DNA of 64,000 nucleotides from Hymenobacter yonginensis (GCF_027625995.1 NZ_CP115397.1:1-64000); one strand, 5' to 3'. Positions 51,923-63,300 are shown, counted from the first letter of the stretch. Notes: generated from the letters alone by a model not told the origin. Numbers and translations: made by a program.

Positions 51923-52753
51923 ATGCGCAAGCGACTTATCCAGTACCCGTTGCTGCTCCTGTTGAGCGGCGTAGTAGCTCACCCTCTTTCTGCGCAGGTA
52001 GTGCCCCCGCAGACAGTGCCCCCGCAGACGATACTCCCGGATACCACGCACAAGTTTGAGAACCCCAATGCCCTAGCGGCAAGCAGCAAAAAGCCCTGGT
52101 ACGCCGGCAAGCTGGTGAAAGCCACCATCGTGCCGGCCGTGCTCATTGGCTACGGGGCCTACACCTTTAACGGGGGCGGCTTTTACACCAACCAGCAGGC
52201 CAACCGCGACATTCACCGGGTATTCCCCACCTTCCGCACCCGCGCTGACGACCTGCTCATCTTCGCCCCGTACCTGGAGCTGGGCGCCGTGCTGTTCTCG
52301 GGCGTGGAGTCGCACAACGACCGCCTCAACATGGGGCTGGTGGTGCTGAAAAGCGAGCTGATCATGCTCAGCACCACTTACGCGGTGAAGTTTCTGTCAC
52401 GCGAAACCCGGCCGGATGGGTCCGATAACCTGTCGTTTCCCTCGGGGCACACGGCGCAGGCGTTTCTGGCAGCCAGCATCGTGCACACCGAGTTCCGGGA
52501 CAAGAGCCAGTGGTACGGCATCGGCGCTTACACGATTGCCACCAGCGTGGCCGCACTGCGCATGATCAACAGCAAGCACTGGCAGAGCGACGTGGTGGCC
52601 GGGGCCGGCTTTGGCATCCTGTCGGCGCACCTGGGCTACCTCACCCACCGCAACCGCTGGGGCCGCAAGCCTACGCTGGTGGGCCTGAACGTAGCCCCGG
52701 CCTACTTCGGCGGTGGCACGCCCGGCCTGACGGTAAGCTGGCGCGCCCGCTAA
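51923..52753 (+). CDS. PAP2-superfamily phosphatase (second of three)
   Basis: This 276-residue protein has a signal peptide (LIQYPLLLLLSGVVAHPLSA) and PAP2 motifs KFLSRETRP, FPSGHTAQAFLAA and RMINSKHWQSDVVAGAG, all three complete. It is similar in length and layout to the first PAP2 protein, so the pair may come from a duplication. The start at 51923 was chosen for its signal peptide; a GTG at 51848 overlapping the previous gene is possible. The substrate is unknown but lipid phosphates are likely. Confidence 0.9.
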   Translation: MRKRLIQYPLLLLLSGVVAHPLSAQVVPPQTVPPQTILPDTTHKFENPNALAASSKKPWYAGKLVKATIVPAVLIGYGAYTFNGGGFYTNQQANRDIHRVFPTFRTRADDLLIFAPYLELGAVLFSGVESHNDRLNMGLVVLKSELIMLSTTYAVKFLSRETRPDGSDNLSFPSGHTAQAFLAASIVHTEFRDKSQWYGIGAYTIATSVAALRMINSKHWQSDVVAGAGFGILSAHLGYLTHRNRWGRKPTLVGLNVAPAYFGGGTPGLTVSWRAR

Positions 52754-52765
52754 CGGCCCGGTTGT

Positions 52766-53530
52766 ATGCAATCCGTCCTGAAAAAGATTCCCGAGGTTAC
52801 CCTGCTGTTCTGGGTAATGAAAATCTGCGCGACGACCCTGGGGGAAACGGCCGGTGACCTGCTGGCCCAGACGCTGCACGTGGGCTACGGAGCCAGCACC
52901 CTGCTGTTGCTCGGGCTGTTTCTGGCGGTGCTGCTGGGGCAGCTGGTCGCCCGGCACTACGTTCCCGCCCTGTACTGGGCCGTGATTCTGGCCACGAGTA
53001 CGGCCGGCACTACCCTCTCGGACTACCTGGACCGGACCCTGGGCCTGGGGTATGCCACGGGGGCGGGGCTGCTGGTAGGCCTGCTGCTGGCCGTGCTGGG
53101 GCTGTGGTGGGCGAGCGAAAAGTCCTTATCCGTGTCCGATATCCGCACCCGTCGCGGCGAGCTGTTCTACTGGACGGCCATTCTGGTGTCCAACACGCTG
53201 GGCACCGCACTGGGCGACTACCTGGCCGACAGCTCCGGGCTGGGGTTCGGGGGGGGCGCGCTGCTGATCGGCAGCCTGCTGGCCGCCGTGGTAGGCGCCT
53301 ACTATCTCACCGGCATTTCGCGGGTGCTGCTCTTCTGGCTGGCCTTCGTGCTGACCCGGCCGTTTGGGGCCACCTTTGGCGACCTGCTCACCAAGCCGGT
53401 AGCGAAAAACGGGCTGGGGTTCGGCACGCAGGGCTCCTCCCTGATTCTGCTGCTACTGTTGGTGGCGCTGGTGGCGTATACCACCTGGCGGCCCCAGGTC
53501 CCCGCGCAAACCCATTCACCGCGCCGCTAA
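52766..53530 (+). CDS. COG4705-type membrane protein with four internal repeats
   Basis: This 254-residue protein is almost entirely hydrophobic. Four repeats of about 60 residues share the pattern Thr, small, x, Gly, acid, then Asp-x-Leu and a Gly-Leu-Gly-Tyr/Phe end. They are TTLGETAGDLLAQTLHVGYG, GTTLSDYLDRTLGLGYATG, GTALGDYLADSSGLGFGGG and GATFGDLLTKPVAKNGLGFG. Each repeat has about two helices, so the protein may form a pseudo-fourfold channel or transporter with acidic residues near the centre. COG4705 members are often described as uncharacterised membrane-anchored proteins. It sits inside the PAP2 operon, 12 bp after the second PAP2 gene. Confidence 0.8.
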   Translation: MQSVLKKIPEVTLLFWVMKICATTLGETAGDLLAQTLHVGYGASTLLLLGLFLAVLLGQLVARHYVPALYWAVILATSTAGTTLSDYLDRTLGLGYATGAGLLVGLLLAVLGLWWASEKSLSVSDIRTRRGELFYWTAILVSNTLGTALGDYLADSSGLGFGGGALLIGSLLAAVVGAYYLTGISRVLLFWLAFVLTRPFGATFGDLLTKPVAKNGLGFGTQGSSLILLLLLVALVAYTTWRPQVPAQTHSPRR

Positions 53531-53594
53531 TCAGGCGCCGCGGCTCCCGCTGGCAGCCACCAGCTGCCGACTACTCCCCTTTCCCGCCCGCCGC

Positions 53595-54308
53595 ATGTAC
53601 CTATCCGCACTTTGGGGCTTTGGCCGACTGCTCTGGCGGCGGCACCGCCAGCTGCTGCTCGGGCTGCTGCTGGGCTTCGTGGGGCCCTGGTGCGTGTTCA
53701 TCAAGGTGGCCCAGGAAGTATGGGAAGACCAGGGCTTCTTCGGCGACCAAGCCCTGCTGGAACTGCTGCACCGCACTGGCAGCCCCGGGCAGGACGCCGT
53801 GGCCCTGTGGATGGCCCGGGCCGGGGGCATGTTCTGGACGCCCCTCGTGGCGGCGGCCGTGCTGCTAAGCCTGCTGCTGGCCCGGCAGCGGCGGGCGGCC
53901 CTGTTTTTTCTGCTCGCCGTGGGCGGAGCCGGCGTGCTGAACCTGTTTGCCAAGCTGCTGCTGGCCCGGGCCCGCCCGGCGCTCTGGGTGTCGATCGCCC
54001 CGGAGACCACCTACAGCTTTCCCAGCGGGCACGCCATGGGGGCAGCGGCCTTGGCCCTGACGCTCGGCGTGCTGCTCTGGCCCACCCGGGGCCGCTGGGT
54101 AGCCGTGGGCCTCGGCACGGGCTGGGCGCTGCTCATGGGCTGGTCGCGCATGTATTTGGGTGTGCATTTCCCTTCCGATGTGCTGGCCGGCTGGGTGGGG
54201 GCCGTGGGCTGGGTGGGTGGCATGCACCTGCTCTTTGACCGGCACGCCCTGGATCTGGGCCAGCTGTGGCGCGATACCCGCACCTACTGGCTGGCCCGGC
54301 GGGGCTGA
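53595..54308 (+). CDS. PAP2-superfamily phosphatase (third of three)
   Basis: This 237-residue integral membrane protein has about six helices. The PAP2 motifs are KLLLARARP, FPSGHAMGAAALAL and RMYLGVHFPSDVLAG, all complete. Unlike the other two it lacks a cleavable signal and resembles undecaprenyl-pyrophosphate or phosphatidylglycerophosphate phosphatases. It follows the COG4705 gene by 64 bp and is the last gene before promoter 3. Confidence 0.9.
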   Translation: MYLSALWGFGRLLWRRHRQLLLGLLLGFVGPWCVFIKVAQEVWEDQGFFGDQALLELLHRTGSPGQDAVALWMARAGGMFWTPLVAAAVLLSLLLARQRRAALFFLLAVGGAGVLNLFAKLLLARARPALWVSIAPETTYSFPSGHAMGAAALALTLGVLLWPTRGRWVAVGLGTGWALLMGWSRMYLGVHFPSDVLAGWVGAVGWVGGMHLLFDRHALDLGQLWRDTRTYWLARRG

Positions 54309-54370
54309 GCACGCGCCCGGCCAGTTGATGCGCACGAGCATCCCTCATCGTGGTGGTGGCAGGACGACTA

Positions 54371-54402
54371 CAGAATTGCTTCAGAAAGGCCTCGTAATCT
54401 TG
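54371..54402 (+). promoter_or_regulatory. Response-regulator promoter 3 (RND efflux operon)
   Basis: CAGAA at 54371-54375 and 54382-54386 (11 bp apart), then TAATCTTG at 54395-54402, exactly 13 bp from the second CAGAA, with one mismatch to TAnnTTTG. The efflux operon starts about 150-170 bp downstream, so the leader is long. Confidence 0.75.
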
Positions 54403-54572
54403 GGTCCGTTTCAACTTCACGCATTCTTCATACTTGGGTTTAGTACTACTCGTGCGAGCCAGAAAAGGCGGTGAAAACACGCCGGAGCCAGCGAGCTAAG
54501 TCCAAGATCCTACTCTGCACCTATCCTGGCGGTAGTCCTCTGCCCAGGTAGTTGCCCCCAGCAGCTGTTGCC

Positions 54573-55937
54573 GTGACCATACATTCCCCGCTTTCACCTC
54601 CCGTTTACCTGGGTGCTACGCTGAGCCGGCGCGGCCTCTGGCTGCTGCCGCTGCTGCTACTGCTGGCGGGCTGCGTGAGTACCAAATCGACCTACACCCG
54701 TGAGCATGTGGCCCGCCGGCTGCAGGCCCGCGCCGGCTACGAGTTGGGACCTGCCCGCGTGTCTAGCACCCCCGCCCCCGCGCTGCCCAACCTGCAGGAC
54801 GGCCTGAGCGAGGAGGAAACCGTGAGCCTGGCCCTCACGCGCAATCCTGCCTTTCAGGCCGACCTGAGCACCCTGGCCCTGGCCCAGGCTGATTTGCAGG
54901 ACGCCGGCCTGCTGGCCAACCCCGTGCTCACGGGCGTGACGGCCTACGGTACCTCGCCCGTGTTTCTGGCCCTGAACTTCGCCTCTGACCTGCTCTGGCA
55001 GCGCCCCGGTCGGGTGGGGGCCGCACAGCTCGAAACCCAGCGCGTGGCCGAAAGCCTGGTGAGCCGGGGCCTGCTCGTGAGCCGCGACGCGCAGGTAGCC
55101 TACACCGACATTACCCTGGCCGAGGAGCGGCTGCGCATTACCCGCGAGGCTATTGTCATGCGGGCCGAGGTGGCGCGCATCGTACGGGCCCGCTACCGGG
55201 TGGGCGAGGCCAGCGAGCTGGAAACCGTAGCCCCAAGCGCCGACTCGCTGCGCGCCGTGGACGACTTCTACCGCGCCCGCCGCGACGCCCAGGTGGCGCG
55301 TTTGCGCCTCTTCGCCACCCTGGGGCTGGACTCGGTGAATGCCGACTCGGTGCGCTTCACGGCGGCTCCTACCTCGGCTACTACCGTGCCGCCGCTGCGC
55401 ACCTTGCTGGATTCGGCCTACGTGGCCCGGCCCGATTTGTGGGCGGCGCGCATCGGCATCGAGGGCATCGGCAAGCGGCTGAAATGGGAACGGAGCCGGG
55501 TGTTTTCGTTTGTACTCTCGCTCAATGCCCGCCTCAACGACCTCAACCCCGTGAGCCTGGGGCCGGGCGCGGCTATCGGCCTGCCTATCTTCAACCGCAA
55601 CCAGGGCCGCATTTCGCGGGTGAAAGCCGAACTGGAACAGGCCTCCTGGCAGTACCTGGCGTTGCGCCAGACCGTGAACCTGGACGTGCGCGAGGCCTAC
55701 GCCCAGTACGAGCAGGCCACCCAGAGCATGGCCCTGTGGGAACGAAGCTACCTGCCCAGCCTCACTGACGCGCTACGCCGCTCCACCAACGCCTTCATCA
55801 ACGGCGACTTTCCCTACGTGCAGGTGGCCGAAACCACCCGCCAGCTGCTTGACGCCCGTCAGCGCGCCGCCGACGCCCGCGCCGACCAGCGCCGCGCCCT
55901 GGCCCGGCTGCGCTACGCCGTGGGTGGCCGCTTCTAA
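54573..55937 (+). CDS. TolC-family outer membrane efflux lipoprotein
   Basis: This protein of about 454 residues has a lipoprotein signal (LLPLLLLLAGCVST). Two OEP-type repeats follow with long helices (LTRNPAFQADLSTLALAQAD and LRQTVNLDVREAYAQYEQAT). This is the outer-membrane duct of the tripartite pump. No ATG fits the start: a GTG at 54573 gives a plausible length and a TTG at 54552 is also open. It is followed within 21 bp by the adaptor gene. It differs clearly from the TolC-like protein at 12467, which has no lipobox. Confidence 0.88.
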   Translation: MTIHSPLSPPVYLGATLSRRGLWLLPLLLLLAGCVSTKSTYTREHVARRLQARAGYELGPARVSSTPAPALPNLQDGLSEEETVSLALTRNPAFQADLSTLALAQADLQDAGLLANPVLTGVTAYGTSPVFLALNFASDLLWQRPGRVGAAQLETQRVAESLVSRGLLVSRDAQVAYTDITLAEERLRITREAIVMRAEVARIVRARYRVGEASELETVAPSADSLRAVDDFYRARRDAQVARLRLFATLGLDSVNADSVRFTAAPTSATTVPPLRTLLDSAYVARPDLWAARIGIEGIGKRLKWERSRVFSFVLSLNARLNDLNPVSLGPGAAIGLPIFNRNQGRISRVKAELEQASWQYLALRQTVNLDVREAYAQYEQATQSMALWERSYLPSLTDALRRSTNAFINGDFPYVQVAETTRQLLDARQRAADARADQRRALARLRYAVGGRF

Positions 55938-55958
55938 CTTCTCCGACATCTTCCTGCC

Positions 55959-57203
55959 ATGTACTTCCCCCCGTTCACATCCTCTCTGCTGGTAGCCGCC
56001 CGCTGCCTGGCGCTGACCAGCCTGCTCGGCGGCGCGGTGGCCTGCGGCAACGCCGAAAAGCCCAAGGCCGTCAGCCCCGCCGAGGTCGAAAACCCGGTCA
56101 AGGAGTCGGACCTGACCACCGTAGTGATTACTGCCGATGCGGAAAAGCGGCTGGGCATCAAAACCGTGGCCATCAAAACCGATAACGTGCGGGCCACGCG
56201 GGAAGTGGGCGGCGAGATTCAGGCCGTTCCGGGCCAGGCCGTCACCATCGTGGCCCCCGTGCAGGGCACGCTACGCGGCGGGGCCAGCCTCACGGCCGGG
56301 CAGCGCGTGCGCCAGGGCCAGACGCTGTACAGCCTGGTGCCGCTGCCGCCGGAGCGCGACCTGCTCACCCTTGACCAGGGCACCACCCAGGCCCGCACCC
56401 AGCTGCAGGTGGCCCAGGCCCGCCTGAACCGCGCCGAGGAACTACTGGCCGACCGCGCCGGTAGCGTCCGGGCCCGCGATGACGCCCGCGCCGACGTGGC
56501 GTTGGCCCAGCGCGCCCTGGCCGACGCCCGCGCCCGGCAGGGGGCCCTGAACGGCAATACCGGCGGCGGGCAAAGCCTACCCATCAAAGCACCGCTGAGC
56601 GGGGTGGTGCAGCGCGTGAGCGTCGCGCCCGGCTCGGTGGTGACGGCCAACACGGTGCTGGTGGAGCTGGCTGCCCTCAACAAAGTATGGGTGCGCGTGC
56701 CATTGTTCGTGGGTGATTTGCGTCGTCTGGGCAAGGAACAGTTCGTGACCGTACGGCCCCTGAACGGGGGCGCGGCCCGGCAAGCCCGGGCGGTGGAAGC
56801 CCCCTTGCTCAGCGCCTCCGCCGGTACCGGCACGCCCGGGGCGGGTGCAGCCGGTACGGGCACCGCCGACGTGTTCTACGAGCTGGACAACACCGACGAG
56901 GCCTTCCGCCCCGGCGAGCGGGTGGCCGTGGACGTGACGCTGGGTAGCGGCAACTCAGCCACGGGCGGCACTGCCACAACTGCCGCCCTGACCATCCCGG
57001 CCGCTGCGCTGCTCTACGACGCGTCGGGCGGGCAGTGGGTATACGTGCGCACGAACCCCCTGCAGTACACCCGGCAGCGGGTGGAAGTGCAGCGGGCAGT
57101 GGGAAACCAGGTGGTTGTTTCCCGGGGCGTGCAGGCCGGCGCGGAAGTCGTGACCGACGGCGCGGCGGAATTATTCGGAACTGAATTTGGCGGCAGCCAC
57201 TAA
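55959..57203 (+). CDS. RND efflux periplasmic adaptor of the transposon
   Basis: This 414-residue protein has a lipoprotein-like signal (LTSLLGGAVACGNAEKPKAV). The lipoyl halves are at QAVTIVAPVQGTLRGGASLT and SLPIKAPLSGVVQRVSVAPG, with the coiled coil TQLQVAQARLNRAEELLADR between them. Beta-barrel and membrane-proximal regions follow (RQRVEVQRAVGNQVVVSRGV). A Gly/Thr/Ala-rich insert (SAGTGTPGAGAAGTGTADV) is unusual. No His-rich N-tail like that of the first adaptor is present. It is 4 bp from the pump gene. Confidence 0.92.
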   Translation: MYFPPFTSSLLVAARCLALTSLLGGAVACGNAEKPKAVSPAEVENPVKESDLTTVVITADAEKRLGIKTVAIKTDNVRATREVGGEIQAVPGQAVTIVAPVQGTLRGGASLTAGQRVRQGQTLYSLVPLPPERDLLTLDQGTTQARTQLQVAQARLNRAEELLADRAGSVRARDDARADVALAQRALADARARQGALNGNTGGGQSLPIKAPLSGVVQRVSVAPGSVVTANTVLVELAALNKVWVRVPLFVGDLRRLGKEQFVTVRPLNGGAARQARAVEAPLLSASAGTGTPGAGAAGTGTADVFYELDNTDEAFRPGERVAVDVTLGSGNSATGGTATTAALTIPAAALLYDASGGQWVYVRTNPLQYTRQRVEVQRAVGNQVVVSRGVQAGAEVVTDGAAELFGTEFGGSH

Positions 57204-57206
57204 GCC

Positions 57207-60200
57207 ATGAAGTGGATAATAGAATCGGCGTTGCGGCTGCGGCTGGTAGTGGTCACCCTATTTGGGGTGTTGCTGGTGGCGGGCCTGCAGGTGGTGCGCA
57301 ACACGCCCTTGGACGTATTTCCTGAGTTTGCTCCGCCCTACGTGGAAGTGCAGACCGAAGCGCCCGGCCTGAGCACGGCCGAGGTGGAGGCCCTGGTGAG
57401 CGTGCCACTAGAAAACGCCCTGAACGGCACGCCCGACGTGAAGAAAATCCGCTCCAAGTCGGTGCTGGGCCTCTCGTCGGTGGTGCTGTACTTTCCGCAG
57501 GGAATTGATATCAACAACGCACGGCAGGCGGTGCAGGAGCGGTTGGCGCGGGTAGCGCCTACGCTGCCCGGCGTGGCCCGGCCCCCGGTGATGCTCTCCC
57601 CGCTGTCTTCGACCAGCCGGGTGCTGAAGATTGGGGTATCGTCGGATAGCCTCACGCAGGTGAAGATGACGACCCTGGCCCGCTGGAGCATCCGCCCGCG
57701 GCTGATGGCGGTGCCCGGGGTGGCCAACGTGGCTATCTGGGGCCAGCGCGACCGGCAATTGCAGGTACTGGTAAACCCCGAGCAGCTGCGCACCCTGGGC
57801 CTGACCCTGGCCGAAGTGGAAAAGGCCGCGGCCGACGCCACCACGCTGGCCGGCGGCGGCTTCATCGACTCCCCCAACCAGCGTTTGGCCGTCTCGCAAA
57901 GCTCGGCTATTCAGTCGGCCGCCGACCTGGCCCAGATGCCCGTCACCTTCCGCAACGGGGTGAGTCTGAAGCTGGGCGAGGTGGCGCAGGTGGTCGAGGG
58001 CTTCCCCGCCCCCATTGGCGACGCCGTGATTAACGACGGACCGGGTCTGCTGCTCATCGTGGAAAAGCAGCCCGGCGCCAATACCCTGGACGTGACCCGC
58101 CAGGTGGAAGCGGCCCTGAACGCCATGCGGCCGGGCCTGAAAGGGCTGGAAATCGACTCCACCATCTTCCGGCCGGCGACCTTTATCGAGATGTCGCTCA
58201 GCAACCTGAACAAGTCGCTGCTGATTGGCTGCGTGCTGGTGGTGCTGGTGTTGCTGTTCTTCCTCTACGAGTGGCGCACGGCCCTGATCAGCGCTTTGGC
58301 GCTGCCCACGTCGCTGATTGCGGCGGCACTGGCCCTGCGCTACTCTGGCAAAACCATCGACACCATGGTGCTGGCCGGCCTCATCATTGCCCTGGGCGAA
58401 GTAGTGGACGATGCCATCATCGACGTAGAGAATATTATGCGCCGGCTGCGGCTGAACCACGATGCCGGTTCGCCGAAAACCGCCTTTGCCGTGGTGTACG
58501 AAGCTTCAATGGAGGTGCGCTCGGCCGTGATCTACGGCTCCGTTATCGTGGCGCTGGTCTTGCTGCCCATCTTTTTGCTACCGGGCCTGTCGGGGGCGTT
58601 TTTCCAGCCGCTGGCCTTCGCCTACGTGCTGGCTATTCTGGCTTCGCTGTTCGTGGCGCTGACTTTGACGCCGGCTTTGGCCCTGATTCTGCTGCCTAAG
58701 GCAGCGGAGAAAAAGTCCAAGGACGCGCCGGTGGTGACCTGGCTCAAGCGGCACTACGCCCGCGTGCTGCCCGGTTTGCTGGCCCGCCCCAAGCGCGTAG
58801 CCTGGTCCCTGACCGGCGTGGCGGTAGTGTCGATGCTGCTGGTACCGTTTTTCGGCCAGGAGTTTTTGCCCAACTTCAAGGAGTACGACTTTCTGATGCA
58901 CTGGGTGGAGAAGCCCGGCACCTCGCTGCAGGCCATGTCGCGCATCACGGTGCGGGCCAGCAAGGAGCTGCGCGCCATTCCGGGCGTGCGCAACTTCGGG
59001 GCCCACATCGGCCGCGCCGAGGTGGCCGATGAGGTGGTCGGACCCAACTTCACCGAGCTGTGGATTTCCGTCGACCCCAAGGTGGACTATGAGCAGACCG
59101 TGGCCAAAATCCAGACCGTGGTGGACGGCTACCCCGGTCTCTACCGCGACCTGCTGACGTATTTGCGCGAGCGAATCAAGGAGGTGCTCACCGGCACCTC
59201 GGCTACCATCGTGGTGCGCATCTTCGGCCCCGACCTCGACCAGCTCTACACCAAGGCCAAGGAAGTCGGCGGCAAACTCGAAGGCATCGACGGCGTGGTC
59301 GACCTGAAAGTGCAGCAGCAGACGCTGGTGCCCCAGATTCAGGTGAAAATCAAGCCCGAAGCCGCCGCCCGCTTCGGCCTGAGCCCCGGTACCGTGCTGC
59401 AGGCCATTAGCACGCTGGTAAAGGGCCGCAAGGTGGGCGAAATCTACCAGGAGCAGAAGATTTTCGACGTGGCCGTGTGGGGCCAGCCCGCCGTGCGCTC
59501 CGACTTTGGGGCCGTGCGCGACCTGCTCATTGGCCTGCCCGGCGGCGGGGCCGTGCCCCTGCGCGAGGTGGCCGACGTTCAAATCGTGCCCACGCCCAAC
59601 GAAATCACCCGTGAAGCTTCCTCCCGCCGCATCGACGTGACGTTGAACGTGCGCGGCCGGGACCTGGGCTCCGTGGCCCGCGACGTGCAGGCGCAGGTGG
59701 ATGGCGTGGCCTTCGAGGCCGGCTACCACCCCGAAATCCTGGGCGAGTACGCCGAGCGGCAGGCCTCCCAAAACCGCATGGCGCTGCTGGTGTGCCTCTC
59801 GCTCATCGGTATCTTCCTGGTGCTCTACACCGACTTCGGCACCATACGGCTGGCTACGCTAGGCATTCTGAGTTTGTTCTTCGCCGTGTCGGGCTGTCTG
59901 CTGGCGGCGTTCCTGACAGGCGGCGTGCTGTCATTGGGTTCCATCGTGGGCTTCATCACTGTGCTCGGGGTGGCGGCCCGCAACAGCATCATGCTCGTGA
60001 GCCACTACCAGCACCTGGAGCGGGAGGAAGGCATGCCCTTTAGCAAGGAGCTTATCATTCGCGGCTCGCTGGAACGGGTGTCTCCCATCATCATGACGGC
60101 CCTCACGTCGGTGCTGGCCCTGCTGCCCATCATTCTGGCCGGCAACGAGCCGGGCTCGGAAATCGAGCACCCCATGTCGGTAGTGATTCTGGGCGGCGTC

Positions 60201-60296
60201 ATCACCTCCACCGTACTCAACCTGCTGGGCATGCCGGCGCTGTACTGGGCCTTCGGGCGGAAGGCAGGTAGCCCGTCCGACTCCGCGAACCAGTAG
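57207..60296 (+). CDS. Heavy-metal RND efflux pump of the transposon
   Basis: This 1029-residue protein starts [20 protein letters not shown] and has [20 protein letters not shown] and the TM4 signature [20 protein letters not shown] of the HME (heavy-metal) RND group. The second half shows [20 protein letters not shown]. The acidic TM4 residues match those used for proton relay. Ion specificity cannot be read with confidence; copper/silver or divalent metals are possible. It is only distantly similar to the pump at 15608, so the plasmid carries two independent systems. It ends 35 bp before tnpA. Confidence 0.93.
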   Translation: MKWIIESALRLRLVVVTLFGVLLVAGLQVVRNTPLDVFPEFAPPYVEVQTEAPGLSTAEVEALVSVPLENALNGTPDVKKIRSKSVLGLSSVVLYFPQGIDINNARQAVQERLARVAPTLPGVARPPVMLSPLSSTSRVLKIGVSSDSLTQVKMTTLARWSIRPRLMAVPGVANVAIWGQRDRQLQVLVNPEQLRTLGLTLAEVEKAAADATTLAGGGFIDSPNQRLAVSQSSAIQSAADLAQMPVTFRNGVSLKLGEVAQVVEGFPAPIGDAVINDGPGLLLIVEKQPGANTLDVTRQVEAALNAMRPGLKGLEIDSTIFRPATFIEMSLSNLNKSLLIGCVLVVLVLLFFLYEWRTALISALALPTSLIAAALALRYSGKTIDTMVLAGLIIALGEVVDDAIIDVENIMRRLRLNHDAGSPKTAFAVVYEASMEVRSAVIYGSVIVALVLLPIFLLPGLSGAFFQPLAFAYVLAILASLFVALTLTPALALILLPKAAEKKSKDAPVVTWLKRHYARVLPGLLARPKRVAWSLTGVAVVSMLLVPFFGQEFLPNFKEYDFLMHWVEKPGTSLQAMSRITVRASKELRAIPGVRNFGAHIGRAEVADEVVGPNFTELWISVDPKVDYEQTVAKIQTVVDGYPGLYRDLLTYLRERIKEVLTGTSATIVVRIFGPDLDQLYTKAKEVGGKLEGIDGVVDLKVQQQTLVPQIQVKIKPEAAARFGLSPGTVLQAISTLVKGRKVGEIYQEQKIFDVAVWGQPAVRSDFGAVRDLLIGLPGGGAVPLREVADVQIVPTPNEITREASSRRIDVTLNVRGRDLGSVARDVQAQVDGVAFEAGYHPEILGEYAERQASQNRMALLVCLSLIGIFLVLYTDFGTIRLATLGILSLFFAVSGCLLAAFLTGGVLSLGSIVGFITVLGVAARNSIMLVSHYQHLEREEGMPFSKELIIRGSLERVSPIIMTALTSVLALLPIILAGNEPGSEIEHPMSVVILGGVITSTVLNLLGMPALYWAFGRKAGSPSDSANQ

Positions 60297-60330
60297 AAAA
60301 GCGTGGGCTGAGACCCTGGACGTTCCCCCG

Positions 60331-63300
60331 ATGCCGGTAGAATTTCTTAGCAACGACCAAGCCGCCCGGTACGGGCGCTATCATGCCGACCCGAGCCCGG
60401 AGCAACTCAGCCGTTTCTTCTACTTGAGCGGCCCGGACCTGCAGTGGTTATCGGGGCGTCGGCGCCCTTACAACAAGCTGGGATGTGCCGTGCAGCTCTG
60501 CACGCTCCGTTTTCTGGGCACCTTTCTGCCTGACCCCACGCAGGTGCCGGCCAGTGTGGTCCACACGCTGGCTCAGCAACTCGGTTTGCCGGTGGAGTCG
60601 TTGGACGGCTACCATACCCGCCCTAATACGTGGTATGACCACCAAGCTAGCCTGGTGGCGTACTCAGGGTACATGTCCTTTGATGACCGGCAAGCGTTTC
60701 GACTCACGCGCTGGCTCTACGCGCAGGTAACCACTAGCACGGTGCGCCCGAGCATTCTGTTTGATTTGACCACGGCGCATCTGGTTAATCTGCGCGTGTT
60801 ATTGCCAGGCGTTTCGCTCCTGACGCGCCTCATTGCGCGGGTGCGCGAACGGAGTGGCCAGCACATCTACCGCCACCTGCGGGCCCGCCTCAGTCCCGCG
60901 CAGCAACTTGCCTTGGAAGCGTTGCTGCTGGTGCCCGCGGGGGAGCGGCTAACGCCCTTGGAAGTGTTGCGCACACCGCCCACCCGCGTGTCGGCTCCTG
61001 CCCTGGTGGTCGCCCTGCGGCGGGTGGAGCAGATTCGGGCCGTCGGCGTGGGGGATGTGTCCGTGCAGAATGTAGCCGAAGCCCGGCTGGTCCGTATGGC
61101 CCGGCATGCCCAACTGGCGTGGGCTCAAACGCTGTTGCGCATGAGCGAGGAACGTCGCCTGGCCACGCTGCTGGTGTTCGTGCAGGCCTTGGAACGCACG
61201 GCCACCGACGACGTGCTGGATTTGTTCGATGGGCTGATGACGTCGCTGGCCCTGCGCGGAGAAACCAAGCGTCGTCGTGAGCGGCTTCGCTCGCTCAAAG
61301 ACCTGGACCATGCCGCCCTGCTGCTCCAGCAAGCTGTCTGCATCCTGCTCGACGAGGCGGTACCCGCCGAAGCAATACGGCCCCGCGCCCTGGCCGTCCT
61401 GGGCGAGGCCCGATTACGGGCGGCGGCAGACGCCGTGCAGGCGCTGGCCAGCCCGCAGGAGGACCCTATGGCGCAAGCGCTGAGCGGCAGCTATGCCACG
61501 GTGCGCCGCTTCTTGCCCGCCTTGCTCGGCAGCGTCAAGTTCGAAGGTACTCCATCAGCCAAACCCCTACTGGACGCCTGGCACTTCCTGCAAGCGCAGG
61601 AAACGAGCGGCCGGGGCCGGCCCAAATGGACTGCCGCCCCCCGCGCGGTGGTGCCCAAGGGGTGGGCGGGGCGGGTATTTCCTGCCAAAGGCGAGGTAAA
61701 CCCACCCGCGTATACCATATGCGTGCTCGACCGGCTGCATCAAGCTTTGCGCCGCCGGGAGGTATTTGTAGTACGTAGTGAACGGTACGGCGACCCACGG
61801 GCCGAACTGCTACGGGGCGAACAGTGGGAGGTAGCGCGCGATTCCGTGGCGCGGGCCCTAGAAAGGTCTACTGACCCAACCGTCGAAGTGGGTCGACTCC
61901 AGCAGCAACTGCGGGACGCCTACCGCGAGGTGAGTGAAAATCTAGCGCAGAATACGGCCCTGGAGTTGCGGCAGGAGAACGGACAGCCATACGTGGTGGT
62001 CAGTCCCCTGGCGGCGCAGCAGGAGTCTGCGCGCTTACAGCACCTGCGGGAGCACCTGGCCAGCCAGTTGCCCCAAGTCGAACTGGCCGCGCTGCTCCTG
62101 GAAGTGGAGGCCTTTACCGGTTTTGCCAGCGCCTTCAGCCATGTGGCCGATGGGCAGACGGCCGCCACCGACCTGCCCCTGAGTATCTGCGCCGTTCTGC
62201 TGGCCCAGGCCTGCAACATCGGCCTGAAAACGGTGGCGCGGGCCGACGTACCGGCTCTGACGTTGCCGCGCTTGTCGTGGGTACAGCAAAATTACATGCG
62301 GGTCGAAACGCTCACCGCCGCGAATGCCCGGCTCGTGGACGCACAAGCGGGGCTGCCGCTGGCCCAGGCCTGGGGCGGTGGGGAAGTGGCCTCGGCCGAC
62401 GGGATGCGCTTCGTCGTGCCCGCCCACCCTGCACGCCGTCTGTAACCGCAAATACTACGGCTCGCAGCGTGGCGTGACCTACTACAACTTCACGGGCGAC
62501 CAGTTCACCGGCTTTCACGGCATCGTCATTCCCGGTACGCTGCGCGACTCCCTCTTCATCCTGGCCGGGCTGCTGGAACAGCAAACCAGCCTGGACCCAC
62601 GCGAAATTATGGCCGACACCCACGGCTACAGCGACGTGGTTTTCGGCCTGTTCGCGTTGCTGGGCTACCGCTTCAGTCTCCGGCTGGCCGACTTGGCCGA
62701 CCAGCGTTTCTGGCGGCTGCAGAAAGACGACGATTACGGGCCGCTGAACGCGTTGAGCCGCCACGTCATCAATGCCCGTCTCCTTATCGAGCACTGGGAC
62801 GATATGCTACGGCTGGCCGGCTCACTTAAAGTGGGCAAGGTCAAGGCCCCGGCCGTGATGCGCACCCTGCAACGGGCCGGAGCCTTATCGGGCCTGGGCC
62901 GGGCCGTGGCCGAATTAGGGAGGGTGGAGAAAACGCGCTACCTGCTGGCCTACGTCCACGATGAGGCCTACCGGCGGCGCATCCTGGTGCAACTCAACCG
63001 GGGTGAAGGGCGGCATGCGCTGGCCCGCGCCGTCTTTCACGGCAAGAAAGGCGAGTTGCGCCAGCGCTACCGCGAGGGTATTGGAGGACCAGTTAGGAGC
63101 CCTGGGTTTGGTGGTGAATGCGCTGGTGCTATGGAACACGCGTTATTTACAGCAAGCGCTGGTGCAACACCAAGAAACGGGTGGGGAAGTACTGGAGGAG
63201 GACATTACCCGGCTTTCGCCGTTGTTGTATGAGCACGTCAACATGCTGGGACGCTACGATTTTACGTTGTCCGAAAGCCTTGCTGCGGGGCAATTGTGGC

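Noticed and set aside
58578-59771. 397-codon antisense ORF within the second RND pump gene
   Set aside because: Same reason: it is a shadow of the RND gene with no domain of its own.
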